Below, one piece after another: positions 36,403 through 44,624 of a stretch of 64,000 bases of DNA. The stretch is from Alphaproteobacteria bacterium. Its GTDB lineage: Bacteria > Pseudomonadota > Alphaproteobacteria > Acetobacterales > Acetobacteraceae. The position numbers were made by a program, and so were the translations under genes. Location of the stretch: positions 307,453 through 371,452 of the forward strand of contig JADZEB010000016.1 in the NCBI GenBank assembly GCA_020850755.1. The letters are read 5' to 3'. Each line of letters begins with the position of its first letter. Positions within the stretch are counted from its first letter, which is position 1. The notes under the pieces are model-generated. The model made no database searches. It worked only from the letters and a program-made list of their open reading frames with translations, and was not told the origin of the DNA.

Positions 36403-37311
36403 CTAGCGCTCCGCCTGCGCCAGCAGCCGCGCCTGCTGTCGCTGCAACCACAGCAACGGGCCGCCCAGCACCACCAGCAGCAGGATCGTCAGCGCGCCGG
36501 CCATGGGCCAGTCGCGGTTCTGGAAGAACTCGGTCCAGATCGTGCGCCCCAGCATCAGCGTGCCGGAGCCGCCAAGCAGATCCGGGATCACCACCTCGCC
36601 CAGCGCCGGCAGGAACACGAGCAGGCAGCCGGCCAGGATGCCGGGCCGCGCCAGCGGCACGGTCACGCTCCAGAACGCCGCTGCGGGCGGGGCGCCGAGA
36701 TCGGCCGCCGCCTCCAGCACCGCAGGGTCCTGCCGCTCTAGGCTGGCGTAGATCGGGAGCACCATGAAGGGCAGGTAGGCATAGGCGATGCCGAGGACCA
36801 CCGCGCCCTCGGTGCCGAGCATCGCCAGCGGCACATCCGTGATACCCAGCGCCCGCAAGGCAAGGTTCACCAGCCCCTCGTTGCGCAACAACACCATCCA
36901 CGCATAGATGCGGATCAGGAAGGCGGTCCAGAAGGGCAGCATCACCGCAAGCAGGAGGGTCCCCTGCATGCGGCGCGGCGCGCGGCTCATCGCGTAGGCT
37001 AGTGGCAGGCCGATCGCCAGCGCCGCCAGCGTGCCAAGTGCCGCGATACGCAGGCTGCCCCAGAGCGAGCGGCGATAGACATCGTCCTCGATCAGGAGCG
37101 TATAGTTGGCGAAGCTCGCGCGCAGTTGCGGCCAGCCCTCGCCCGACCACTCGAACAAGGGGGTGTAGGGCGGGCGGGCGAGGACGCTCTCGGCCAGGCT
37201 GATCTTGAACACGATCGCGAGCGGCACCAGCACGAACAGCACCAGCCAAAGGAAGGGGAGCAGCGCGACCAGGCCGGGGCGCGAGAACGGCGTGCGCGGC
37301 GCGCCTGCCAT
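36403..37311 (-). CDS. ABC transporter permease, PotB/PotH-like
   Basis: A 302-aa six-helix permease. After a short polar start it has LLPFLWLVLFVLVPLAIVFKISLAES, then a periplasmic loop and the EAA motif LEAAADLGAPPAAAFWSVTVPLA. The start at ATG 37311 was preferred because it leaves a 4-nt gap after the ATPase stop and removes an Arg-rich extension. It pairs with the downstream PotC-like subunit to form the heterodimeric channel. Confidence 0.92.
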   Translation of the reverse strand: MAGAPRTPFSRPGLVALLPFLWLVLFVLVPLAIVFKISLAESVLARPPYTPLFEWSGEGWPQLRASFANYTLLIEDDVYRRSLWGSLRIAALGTLAALAIGLPLAYAMSRAPRRMQGTLLLAVMLPFWTAFLIRIYAWMVLLRNEGLVNLALRALGITDVPLAMLGTEGAVVLGIAYAYLPFMVLPIYASLERQDPAVLEAAADLGAPPAAAFWSVTVPLARPGILAGCLLVFLPALGEVVIPDLLGGSGTLMLGRTIWTEFFQNRDWPMAGALTILLLVVLGGPLLWLQRQQARLLAQAER

Positions 37312-37315
37312 TGTC

Positions 37316-38431
37316 CTACTCCGCCAACAGAACGGCCGCGCCAGGCGGCCAGGACACCCGCACTGCGTCTCCCGGGGCGAAGGGCGGCGCGTCACCGCTG
37401 GCGGCGGGCCGGCTTGCCCGAAGCTCGATCCCCTCGGCCAAGGCCAGGCGATAGTGCATCAGCGCACCGGCATAGCTGGCATGGGTGATTCTTGCCGCAA
37501 GCGCGCCGGCATCCTCCGTGCGCGAGGCCGGCGCCACCTGCACCGCCTCCGGACGAAGCATCAGCCAGCCCATGCCGCCCGGCGGGAGCGCGGGAGCGGT
37601 GGACGCCGGCACCGAGAGGTGCAACGTGTCGTTCGCGGCGGCAACGACCGCCAGCATGCCGCCCTCCTGGCCCAGGACGCGCACCGCGACTAGCGACGCA
37701 TCGCCGACGAAGCTCGCAACGAAGCGGTTGGCAGGCCGGCGATAGATCTCGGCCGGGCTGCCAAGCTGGACGATCCGGCCCTTCTCCATCACCGCGATGC
37801 GATGCGCGAGCGCCATCGCCTCGGCCTGGTCGTGGGTGACGAGTATGCAGGCGATACCGAGCCGCCGCTGCAAGGCGAGCAGTTCGACCTGCGTTTCCTC
37901 GCGCAGCCGGCGATCGAGCGCGGCCATCGGCTCGTCCAGCAGTAGCAGGCGCGGCTTCTTCGCCAGAGCGCGCGCCAGCGCCACACGCTGGCGCTGCCCA
38001 CCCGAAAGCGCGTGGGGCATGCGCCGTTCAAGTCCAGCCAGTCGCACAAGCGCCAGCACCTCGGCCACGCGCGCGGCGATCTCGGCGCGCGGCAGGCGCT
38101 CCTGCCTCAGGCCGAAGGCGACGTTCCGCTCCACCGTCAGGTGCGGGAACAGGGCATAGGACTGGAACATCATGTTCACCGGCCGTCGCCAGGGCGGCAC
38201 GGGCAGAATGTCCCGCCCGTCGAGCGCGACCGTTCCCTCGTCCGGCGCCTCGAAGCCGGCCAGGATGCGCAACAGGGTGGTCTTGCCGCAGCCCGACGGC
38301 CCGAGGATCGCCAGCACCTCGCCGGCAGCAAGGTTGAAGCCGACATCCGCCAGCGCCGGCACCGCGCCGAAGCGCTTGCACACGCCACGCAAGGCGAGAA
38401 GCGCGGGCGGCATCTCGGCCGATCCATCCAT
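37316..38431 (-). CDS. ABC transporter ATP-binding protein, PotA-like
   Basis: The 371-aa ATPase has a Walker A GPSGCGKTT, a Q-loop in MMFQSYALFPH, the signature LSGGQRQRVALARAL, Walker B LLLLDEPMAALD and the switch His in LVTHDQAEAM. The C-terminal TOBE-like domain (about 270-371) is typical of polyamine and CUT1-type transporters. It couples ATP hydrolysis to uptake with the two downstream permeases and the upstream binding protein, which is 13 nt away. Confidence 0.94.
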   Translation of the reverse strand: MDGSAEMPPALLALRGVCKRFGAVPALADVGFNLAAGEVLAILGPSGCGKTTLLRILAGFEAPDEGTVALDGRDILPVPPWRRPVNMMFQSYALFPHLTVERNVAFGLRQERLPRAEIAARVAEVLALVRLAGLERRMPHALSGGQRQRVALARALAKKPRLLLLDEPMAALDRRLREETQVELLALQRRLGIACILVTHDQAEAMALAHRIAVMEKGRIVQLGSPAEIYRRPANRFVASFVGDASLVAVRVLGQEGGMLAVVAAANDTLHLSVPASTAPALPPGGMGWLMLRPEAVQVAPASRTEDAGALAARITHASYAGALMHYRLALAEGIELRASRPAASGDAPPFAPGDAVRVSWPPGAAVLLAE

Positions 38432-38444
38432 CCCTATCGCGCGT

Positions 38445-39542
38445 TCAGTTGCCAGCTTTCACACGGGTCCAGATGCGGGTGAACAGGCGCTGCTGTGCTT
38501 GTGTGTTCGGCGTGACCGAAAATAGGCGCGACAGTGCCGCGCCCTGCGGCCAGATGTCGGCATCGGCCCGTGCCTCGCGCGAGACCAGCGGCCAGGAGGC
38601 GCGATTGGCATTCGGATACTGCACCTTGTCCGAGATCGCGGCGATGACCTGCGGGCGCATCAGGAAGTCGATCAGCGCATGCGCGTTCTCGGGGTTCGGT
38701 GCGTCGCGCGGTATGGCCAGCACGTCGAACCACATCTGCGCGCCCTCGCGCGGCAGCAGGTATTGCACGCGCACGCCCGCGCGTGCCTCCTCGGCGCGCG
38801 ACTTGGCCTGCACGATGTCGCCCGACCAGCCGAAGGCAAGGCAGATCTCGCCGCTTGCCAGATCATTGATGTACTGCGAGGAATGGAAACGGCGAATGTG
38901 CGGGCGGATGCGCAGCAGATGCTCCTCGGCCCGGCCGAGCGCGCGCGCGTCCTTGGCATCCGGGTTCTCCCCGAGATAGAGCAGCACGGCCGGGATGATC
39001 TCGTCTGGCGCGTCGAGCAGGTTGACGCCGCAATCGGCGAAGCGCGACACCACTGCCGGGTCGAAGATCATCGCCAGGCTGCGGATCGGCGCGTTGCGCA
39101 TGCGCTGGCGGATCTTGTCGGCATTGAGGCCGATCCCGGTCGTGCCCCAAAGGTAGATCGCACCGTGCCGGTTGTCGGCGTCGTAGCGCGCAAGCCGGCC
39201 CATCAGCTCGGCATCGAGATTGCCCCAGTTCGCCAGCCGCGCGCGATCGAGCGGACGCAGCAAGCCGGCCTGGATATGGCGGGCGAGGAAGTTGCTGGTC
39301 GGCGCGACGATGTCGTAGCCGGTGCTGCCGGCGAGCAGCTTGGCTTCCAGGATCTCGTTCGAATCATAGGTGTCGTAGACGACGCGAATGCCGGTCTCGC
39401 GCGTGAACTGCTCCAGCACGGCCGGGTCGATATAGTCGGTCCAGTTGTAGACCCGGACCTCGCGCGTCTGCGCGGTGGCAAGCCCCGCCGTCAAGAGCAG
39501 CAGCACGCCCAGCAGGGCAGCCGCGAATCGCTTGTACCGCAT
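38445..39542 (-). CDS. Polyamine-type periplasmic binding protein (PotD/PotF-like)
   Basis: Receptor of the adjacent ABC importer, 365 aa. Signal peptide at residues 1 to about 24 ends in LATAQ. The mature start REVRVYNWTDYIDPAVLEQF is the hallmark of PotD/PotF, as are VVYDTYDSNEILEAKLLAG and LWGTTGIGLNADKI. ATG 39542 was chosen because it begins a clean signal peptide; the frame runs to 39680 without one. First gene of the four-gene operon. Putrescine or spermidine is the default ligand guess, but the neighbouring creatinase-like and creatininase-family genes make a guanidino or amide compound worth considering. Confidence 0.9.
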   Translation of the reverse strand: MRYKRFAAALLGVLLLLTAGLATAQTREVRVYNWTDYIDPAVLEQFTRETGIRVVYDTYDSNEILEAKLLAGSTGYDIVAPTSNFLARHIQAGLLRPLDRARLANWGNLDAELMGRLARYDADNRHGAIYLWGTTGIGLNADKIRQRMRNAPIRSLAMIFDPAVVSRFADCGVNLLDAPDEIIPAVLLYLGENPDAKDARALGRAEEHLLRIRPHIRRFHSSQYINDLASGEICLAFGWSGDIVQAKSRAEEARAGVRVQYLLPREGAQMWFDVLAIPRDAPNPENAHALIDFLMRPQVIAAISDKVQYPNANRASWPLVSREARADADIWPQGAALSRLFSVTPNTQAQQRLFTRIWTRVKAGN

Positions 39543-39722
39543 GCCATCCCTCCCCGCGGATCGAATCGGGTCCATGCCCTGGCGCAGCATGGCCGGCAAG
39601 GCCAGGATATCGCAAGCATGCGCACCCGCGCAGCAGCGAAGGCGAGCCAGCCGCCTGCCTTCCGCTGCCGGGGCAGCCATGCTTCACTGGCCGGCACCAC
39701 AGCAGCAGGAACGGAGGCAGAC

Positions 39723-40529
39723 ATGGCACGCAAGGCAGCAACGAAGCGGGGCGGCAAGGCCGCGGCCAAGACCCAGGTCGAATGGGCCCGCATGACGGCA
39801 CCCGAGATCAACGCGGCGATGAAGCAGGAGCCGCTGATCATCGTGCCGGTGGCCTCGATGGAGCAGCACGGGCCACACCTTGCCGTGGCCGTCGATACCC
39901 TCCTCTGCACCGAGGTGGCCGTGCGCACGGCGCGCAAGCTGGCCGCACGCGGGGTTCCGACGCTGGTCACCCCGACCATCTGGACCGGGCTCGCCGAGCA
40001 CCACATGTCTCTGGGCGGCACCTTCACCCTCGATTTCCGTGCCTTCTTCGCCGTCATCCGCGGCGTGGTGAAGTCGCTGGTCCGCCACGGCGCCAAGCGC
40101 GTGATGCTGATGAACGGCCATGGCGGCAATGCCCAGGCGGTGTGCGTCGCGGCAACCGACCTCCAGGCCGAGTTCGGCATCAAGGTCGCGGCCGGCACCT
40201 ACTGGTACGTCACCGGCGATGTGCTCAAGCCGCATCTGGAACGGCAGAACAATCTCAGCCATGCCTGCGAGGCCGAGACCTCGATGATGATGGCGATCGC
40301 CCCCGACCGGGTGCGCAAGAACATGATCGCGAAGGCGCACGGCCCCTTGTCCAACCGCGTGCCGGGCCAGGACCCCGAACTGTTCTATCGCCGCCCTTTC
40401 AAGCAGATCGCGCTTTCCGGGGTGATCGGCGATGCGCGCGTGGCCTCGCCCGAGAAGGGCGAGAAGCTGTTCGAGGCGGCCGCGAGCAAACTGGCCGACC
40501 AGCTCGGTAACGCCAAGCTCTGGGCCTGA
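39723..40529 (+). CDS. Creatininase-family metal-dependent amidohydrolase
   Basis: The 268-aa protein has a Lys/Ala-rich N-terminal tail of about 18 residues and then the family metal site: the Glu/His/Asp set in SMEQHGPHLAVAVDTLL, MNGHGGN, and the Glu in ACEAETSMMMAI. Members hydrolyse cyclic or linear amides (creatinine, FAPy intermediates, mycofactocin precursor). Length is close to creatininase. It opens a plus-strand operon with a gamma-glutamyltransferase-like and an amidase gene and diverges from the polyamine-type ABC operon. The exact substrate is unknown. Confidence 0.88.
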   Translation: MARKAATKRGGKAAAKTQVEWARMTAPEINAAMKQEPLIIVPVASMEQHGPHLAVAVDTLLCTEVAVRTARKLAARGVPTLVTPTIWTGLAEHHMSLGGTFTLDFRAFFAVIRGVVKSLVRHGAKRVMLMNGHGGNAQAVCVAATDLQAEFGIKVAAGTYWYVTGDVLKPHLERQNNLSHACEAETSMMMAIAPDRVRKNMIAKAHGPLSNRVPGQDPELFYRRPFKQIALSGVIGDARVASPEKGEKLFEAAASKLADQLGNAKLWA

Positions 40530-40564
40530 GAGCGCGACGCGCGACGCACCGACAGGAGGCGCGG

Positions 40565-42280
40565 ATGCCGCTCGGCTCCCCGCATGGACGCAAGGCCGAG
40601 GCCTGGACACCGATCCGCATCGGTCGCAACGGGGCGGTGGTGGCCAACCACCCCCTCGCGGCGCAAGCCGGCATGCAGGTGCTGCTCAGGGGCGGCAACG
40701 CGGTCGATGCCGCGGTAGCTGTTGGCTTCGCGATCGGCGTTGCCGAACCGCAGGGTTCCGGCCTCGGCGGCGACGGCTTCATGCTGATCGCCATGCGCGG
40801 CAGCGGGCGGGTGGAACTGGCTAATGGCACCGGCACCGCGCCGGCCGCTGCCACTGCCTCGGCCTATCGCGACGGCATTGCGAAGACGGGGCCGCGCGCA
40901 GCCTCGGTGCCCGGCATCGTCGATGGCCTCTGCCTGGCCCATGCCCGCCATGGCCGGCTGCCGCTGGCCGAAGTGCTGGCGCCCGCGATCGCGCTGGCCG
41001 AGGAAGGCGTGCCGGTGTCGCCCTACCAAGCCGCGCTCGCCGCCAAGTATCCGGCGCTGGCCAAGGGCGATGCCGGACCGATCCACGCCCCGGCCGGGGC
41101 CTGGCTTGCGGTGGGTGCACTGCGGCGCAATCCGGGCGTGGCGCGCTGCCTCAAGGAAATCGCGGCCGGCGGGCGGGATGCCTTCTATCTCGGCTGGGCC
41201 GCCGAGGAGATCGTACGCGCCTGCGCCGCAGCCGGCGGCATCCTGTCGCGCGAGGATTTCCGCCGCCAACGCGCCTTCTGGCAGGCGCCGATCAGCACCA
41301 GCTATCGCGGCCGCACCGTCTACGAGGCACCGCCCAGTTCCTCCGGCATCGTTCTGCTGCAGGAGCTGAACCTGATCGAGCGGTTCGAGATCGGCGGCCT
41401 GCCCTATCTCTGCGACGCGGCGATCCACCTGATGGCGGAAGCGAAGCGGCTCGCCTTCATCGACCGCGAGGCATTCATCGGCGATCCAGACCTCGTGGAG
41501 ATGCCGGTCGCGGGCCTGCTGTCCAAGGAGTATGCGGACGCGCGCGCGCAGCTTATCGACCCCGAGCGCGCTGCCGCCACGGTTTCTCCGGGCAAGCCCT
41601 GGGACTTCCAGGAGCCACCGCGCGATCCGGCCCGCGCCGCGCGCTGGGCCGGCGAGCGCCTGCGCGTCAACCAGAAGGCTGCCGACACCACCCACTGGTG
41701 CGTGATCGACCGCGAGGGCAATGCCGTCGATGCGCTGTCTTCGATCAACATGACATTCGGGGCGCAGTTCGTGGCCGGTGCGACCGGCATCCTGATGAAC
41801 GACCGGATGACCTACTGGCATCTCGATCCTGCGCATCCGAACTATCTCCGCCCCGGCGCGCGCGTGCGGCACACCATGAACCCGGTGATGCTGTTCGACG
41901 CCCCGGCGGAACAGGGCGGACGGCCGATCTGCACCCTCGGCACGCCGGGCGGCGACACGCAGGTGCAGACCAACATGCAGATCATCTCGGCGATGCTCGA
42001 TCACGGGCTCGACCCGGCCGAGGCGGTGCATGCGCCGCGCTGGACGCACTACCAGGACGGCGCCTACTCGAACTGGCCGCACCAGGACGCGAACGAGATC
42101 ACGATCGAGGAGCGCGCAGGCGCCGAGCTGGTGGCAGGGCTGGCGCGCCGCGGCCACGCGGCGCGAAGCGTTCCCCCCTGGGACGGGCGCGGCAGCGCTG
42201 GGGTGATCCAAGTCCTGGCCGATGGCACGCTGGCTGCGGCCGCCGATCCGCGCCGCGACGGCACGGCTCTGGTCTGGTAG
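40565..42280 (+). CDS. Gamma-glutamyltransferase family Ntn-hydrolase
   Basis: A 571-aa proenzyme expected to cleave itself before Thr375 in ADTTHWCVID, giving an N-terminal Thr nucleophile. Other family marks are GGNAVDAAVAVGFAIGVAEPQGSGLGGDGF near residues 42-66, YEAPPSSSGIVLLQ and the C-terminal TLGTPGGDTQVQ. No signal peptide is visible, so it is probably cytoplasmic, unlike classical periplasmic GGT. It may act on gamma-glutamyl or acyl amides rather than glutathione. It lies 35 nt after the creatininase-family gene and 25 nt before the amidase. Confidence 0.88.
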   Translation: MPLGSPHGRKAEAWTPIRIGRNGAVVANHPLAAQAGMQVLLRGGNAVDAAVAVGFAIGVAEPQGSGLGGDGFMLIAMRGSGRVELANGTGTAPAAATASAYRDGIAKTGPRAASVPGIVDGLCLAHARHGRLPLAEVLAPAIALAEEGVPVSPYQAALAAKYPALAKGDAGPIHAPAGAWLAVGALRRNPGVARCLKEIAAGGRDAFYLGWAAEEIVRACAAAGGILSREDFRRQRAFWQAPISTSYRGRTVYEAPPSSSGIVLLQELNLIERFEIGGLPYLCDAAIHLMAEAKRLAFIDREAFIGDPDLVEMPVAGLLSKEYADARAQLIDPERAAATVSPGKPWDFQEPPRDPARAARWAGERLRVNQKAADTTHWCVIDREGNAVDALSSINMTFGAQFVAGATGILMNDRMTYWHLDPAHPNYLRPGARVRHTMNPVMLFDAPAEQGGRPICTLGTPGGDTQVQTNMQIISAMLDHGLDPAEAVHAPRWTHYQDGAYSNWPHQDANEITIEERAGAELVAGLARRGHAARSVPPWDGRGSAGVIQVLADGTLAAAADPRRDGTALVW

Positions 42281-42305
42281 CACGACGCGAGGGGCAGCAC
42301 TCGAC

Positions 42306-43634
42306 ATGCCGATCGACAACATACCCGCAGCACGCCTGGAGGCAGTGCTCCGCCGCGCCCAGGCGCTCAACCCGCGCTGGCGGGCCTTCTCCTTCATCGA
42401 TGCCGCGGGCGCACGGGCAGCATCTGCGGAGAGCGCCCGGCGCGAGGCGGAGGGCCGCACGCTTGGGCCGCTCGACGGCATGATCGTCACGCTGAAGGGC
42501 AACATCCCCGTCGCCGGCTGGCCGTGGACCGAAGGCAGCGCGCTTTATCGCGACCGCCGCGCCACCGCCGATGCCGGCATCGTCGCCAAGCTGCGCGCGG
42601 CGGGTGCGGTGCTCCTCGGTGCAACGACGCTGTCCGAACTGGCGATGTATTCGCCCGACAATCCGGCCGAGCCGATGGGCCTGAACCCCTGGGATCCGCT
42701 GCGCACGGCGGGCGGCTCCACCACCGGCGGTGGTGTCGCCGCCGCGCTCGGGCTTGGCGATCTGCATCTCGGCACCGATAGTGGCGGCTCGGTGCGCAAC
42801 CCGGCGATCCATTGCGGCGTGGTCGGGTTCAAGCCGCGTCTGGCCGATCTGTCCACGAGCGGCATGCCGATCTACGCGCGCAGCCTCGACGTGCTCGGCC
42901 TGCTCGCGCGCGATCTCGGGGTGGTCGAGGCGGCGATGGCCGTACTGGGCACGGCCGGCGACGGCACACCGCCGGGCACCGCCACGCCGCCCCGGCTGCT
43001 TGTGCCGCGCGCGCTGATCGAAGCCACGGCGGACGAGGAAACCCAGGCCCTGTTCGCTGCAGCCTGCACCCGCCTGCGCGCCACCGGGATTGCACTGATC
43101 GAGGCGGAGCTGCCCGGCTGGACCGAGGCCGAGCAAGGCGCCGGCGCGATCTCGCTGCAGGAAGGCGGGCGGGTCCTCCAGGATCTCGACCTTGCCCGCC
43201 TCGGGCCGCGCCTGCGCGCGCGCGCCGCGGCCTGGAAGGTGCAATCGCCCGAGGCGGTCGCGACCGCGCGACAGGATGCGGAGCGCTTCGCCGCCAGTTT
43301 CGGCGCCGCGCTTCTCGCGCATGGCGCGACCGGCGCGTTGACCCCGGGCTGGCCCTTTCCGGCGCCCCGGGTGGAGACCGAAACGGTCGTGGTGCGCGGG
43401 CAAACCATCCCGCTCGACCCGCGCCGCAACGCCTTCGCGCGCCTGGCCAACGCCATCGACGCTCCGGCGATCGCCCTGCCGGCCGGCATCTATCCCTCGG
43501 CGGGCGTGCCCTTCGCCCTGCAAATCACTGGCGCACCGGGGGCGCCGGCCGCGCCCTTCCTGCAAGCGACAAGGGCGGTGGCAACGGCCCTGCCGCCACC
43601 CCCCGCCCCCGCCGCAGCGACCACAATTGTATAG
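42306..43634 (+). CDS. Amidase signature-family hydrolase
   Basis: A 442-aa hydrolase with the Ser-cisSer-Lys triad framework: Lys in IVTLKGNIPV, the Ser-containing loop AGGSTTGGGVAAALGLG and the nucleophile Ser in LGTDSGGSVRNPA. The middle loop has Thr-Thr where most relatives have Ser-Gly, so it is a divergent member. Relatives include AtzE-type carboxybiuret hydrolase, ureidomalonase and many carbamoyl or amide hydrolases. Last gene of the plus-strand operon. It abuts the convergent TAXI gene with no intergenic base between the stop codons (43632-43637). Confidence 0.85.
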   Translation: MPIDNIPAARLEAVLRRAQALNPRWRAFSFIDAAGARAASAESARREAEGRTLGPLDGMIVTLKGNIPVAGWPWTEGSALYRDRRATADAGIVAKLRAAGAVLLGATTLSELAMYSPDNPAEPMGLNPWDPLRTAGGSTTGGGVAAALGLGDLHLGTDSGGSVRNPAIHCGVVGFKPRLADLSTSGMPIYARSLDVLGLLARDLGVVEAAMAVLGTAGDGTPPGTATPPRLLVPRALIEATADEETQALFAAACTRLRATGIALIEAELPGWTEAEQGAGAISLQEGGRVLQDLDLARLGPRLRARAAAWKVQSPEAVATARQDAERFAASFGAALLAHGATGALTPGWPFPAPRVETETVVVRGQTIPLDPRRNAFARLANAIDAPAIALPAGIYPSAGVPFALQITGAPGAPAAPFLQATRAVATALPPPPAPAAATTIV

Positions 43635-44600
43635 CTAGCGAAGGACCCCCGCCTCGCGCATGGCCCTCTCGGCGCCGGGATGCAAGGGCACGTTGATGCG
43701 GGAGAACAACTCGCGCCCAGGTCCCGGATCCCAGGCATTGTAGACCGTCTTCATGTGCGCGCGCACATCGGCCTGCAGGATGATCCGGGTCAGCTGATAG
43801 ACCTGCTCCTCCGGCACGCCCGCATGCGTGATCAGAGCCGAGGGCGTGCCCACGGTCACGACATCCGTCGCCACGCCGCGATAGGTGTTGGCGGGAATCA
43901 CTGTCCGCTCGAAGGCCGGGTTGCGCTCGATGATCGTCGCCAGTTCCTGCGGCGAGAGGCTGAGCAGCGTGATATCGCGCGTGGTGGCGAGGTTCGACAC
44001 CGCCGGCATCGGGATGGCGGACGAAGCCGAGAATGCCTCCAGATTGCCGTCGCGCAGATTGTTGGCGCTCTCGTCGAAACCCAGAAGCTGCTGGCGGATG
44101 GACCCGCGCAGGCCCAGGGCGTCCAGGACCGTCAGCGTGGTGTTTGCATTGCCCGAGCCCGCCGCGCCGATCGACACGCGCTTGCCGGACAGGTCGCGAA
44201 AGACGCGGATATTGTCCTTCGTCAGCGCCACCCAATGCAGCGGCGCGATATCGACCAGCACCACGGCGCGAATACGCTCGGAAGCCTGGTTGGCGAACTG
44301 CCCCTCGCCCGCGCGCTGCTGGTGCAGCACGCCCGCATTGGCGAAACCGAACTGCATCTGGCCGGTGTGCAGCAGCCGCGCATTCTCGACCGAGCCGCGC
44401 GTCGTGCGCGCGGTAATCCGGAGCGGCCCGCCCCGCTGCGTCCAGGAGGAAAGGCCGCCGCCATAGAGATAGTAGCTGCCGCCGACCGAACTTGTGCCCA
44501 GCACGACATCGGTCTGTGCGGCCGCCGGCATGGCTGCCGCAGTCCCAAGCGCAATCGCCGCAGCAAGCAGGGCGCGGCGCCCCGTTCTCGTTCGTGTCAT
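43635..44600 (-). CDS. TAXI-family TRAP transporter solute-binding protein
   Basis: Periplasmic receptor of 321 aa for the adjacent TRAP permease. The signal peptide ends at MPAAAQ; the mature part begins VVLGTSSVGGSYYLYGGGLS, the TAXI signature, followed by ITARTTRGSVENARLLHTGQMQFGFAN. It is translated from ATG 44600 and lies 24 nt after the permease gene. Ligands of TAXI receptors are poorly known; glutamate-like and other carboxylates are reported for some. The operon context here suggests a nitrogen heterocycle or its ring-opened product. Confidence 0.92.
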   Translation of the reverse strand: MTRTRTGRRALLAAAIALGTAAAMPAAAQTDVVLGTSSVGGSYYLYGGGLSSWTQRGGPLRITARTTRGSVENARLLHTGQMQFGFANAGVLHQQRAGEGQFANQASERIRAVVLVDIAPLHWVALTKDNIRVFRDLSGKRVSIGAAGSGNANTTLTVLDALGLRGSIRQQLLGFDESANNLRDGNLEAFSASSAIPMPAVSNLATTRDITLLSLSPQELATIIERNPAFERTVIPANTYRGVATDVVTVGTPSALITHAGVPEEQVYQLTRIILQADVRAHMKTVYNAWDPGPGRELFSRINVPLHPGAERAMREAGVLR

Positions 44601-44624
44601 GTCCAGTCTCCCTTCACGTGCAAA

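Noticed and set aside
39684..40610. Minus-strand open frame of 308 codons opposite the creatininase-family gene
   Set aside because: The plus-strand product has complete metal-site motifs; the minus frame has none.
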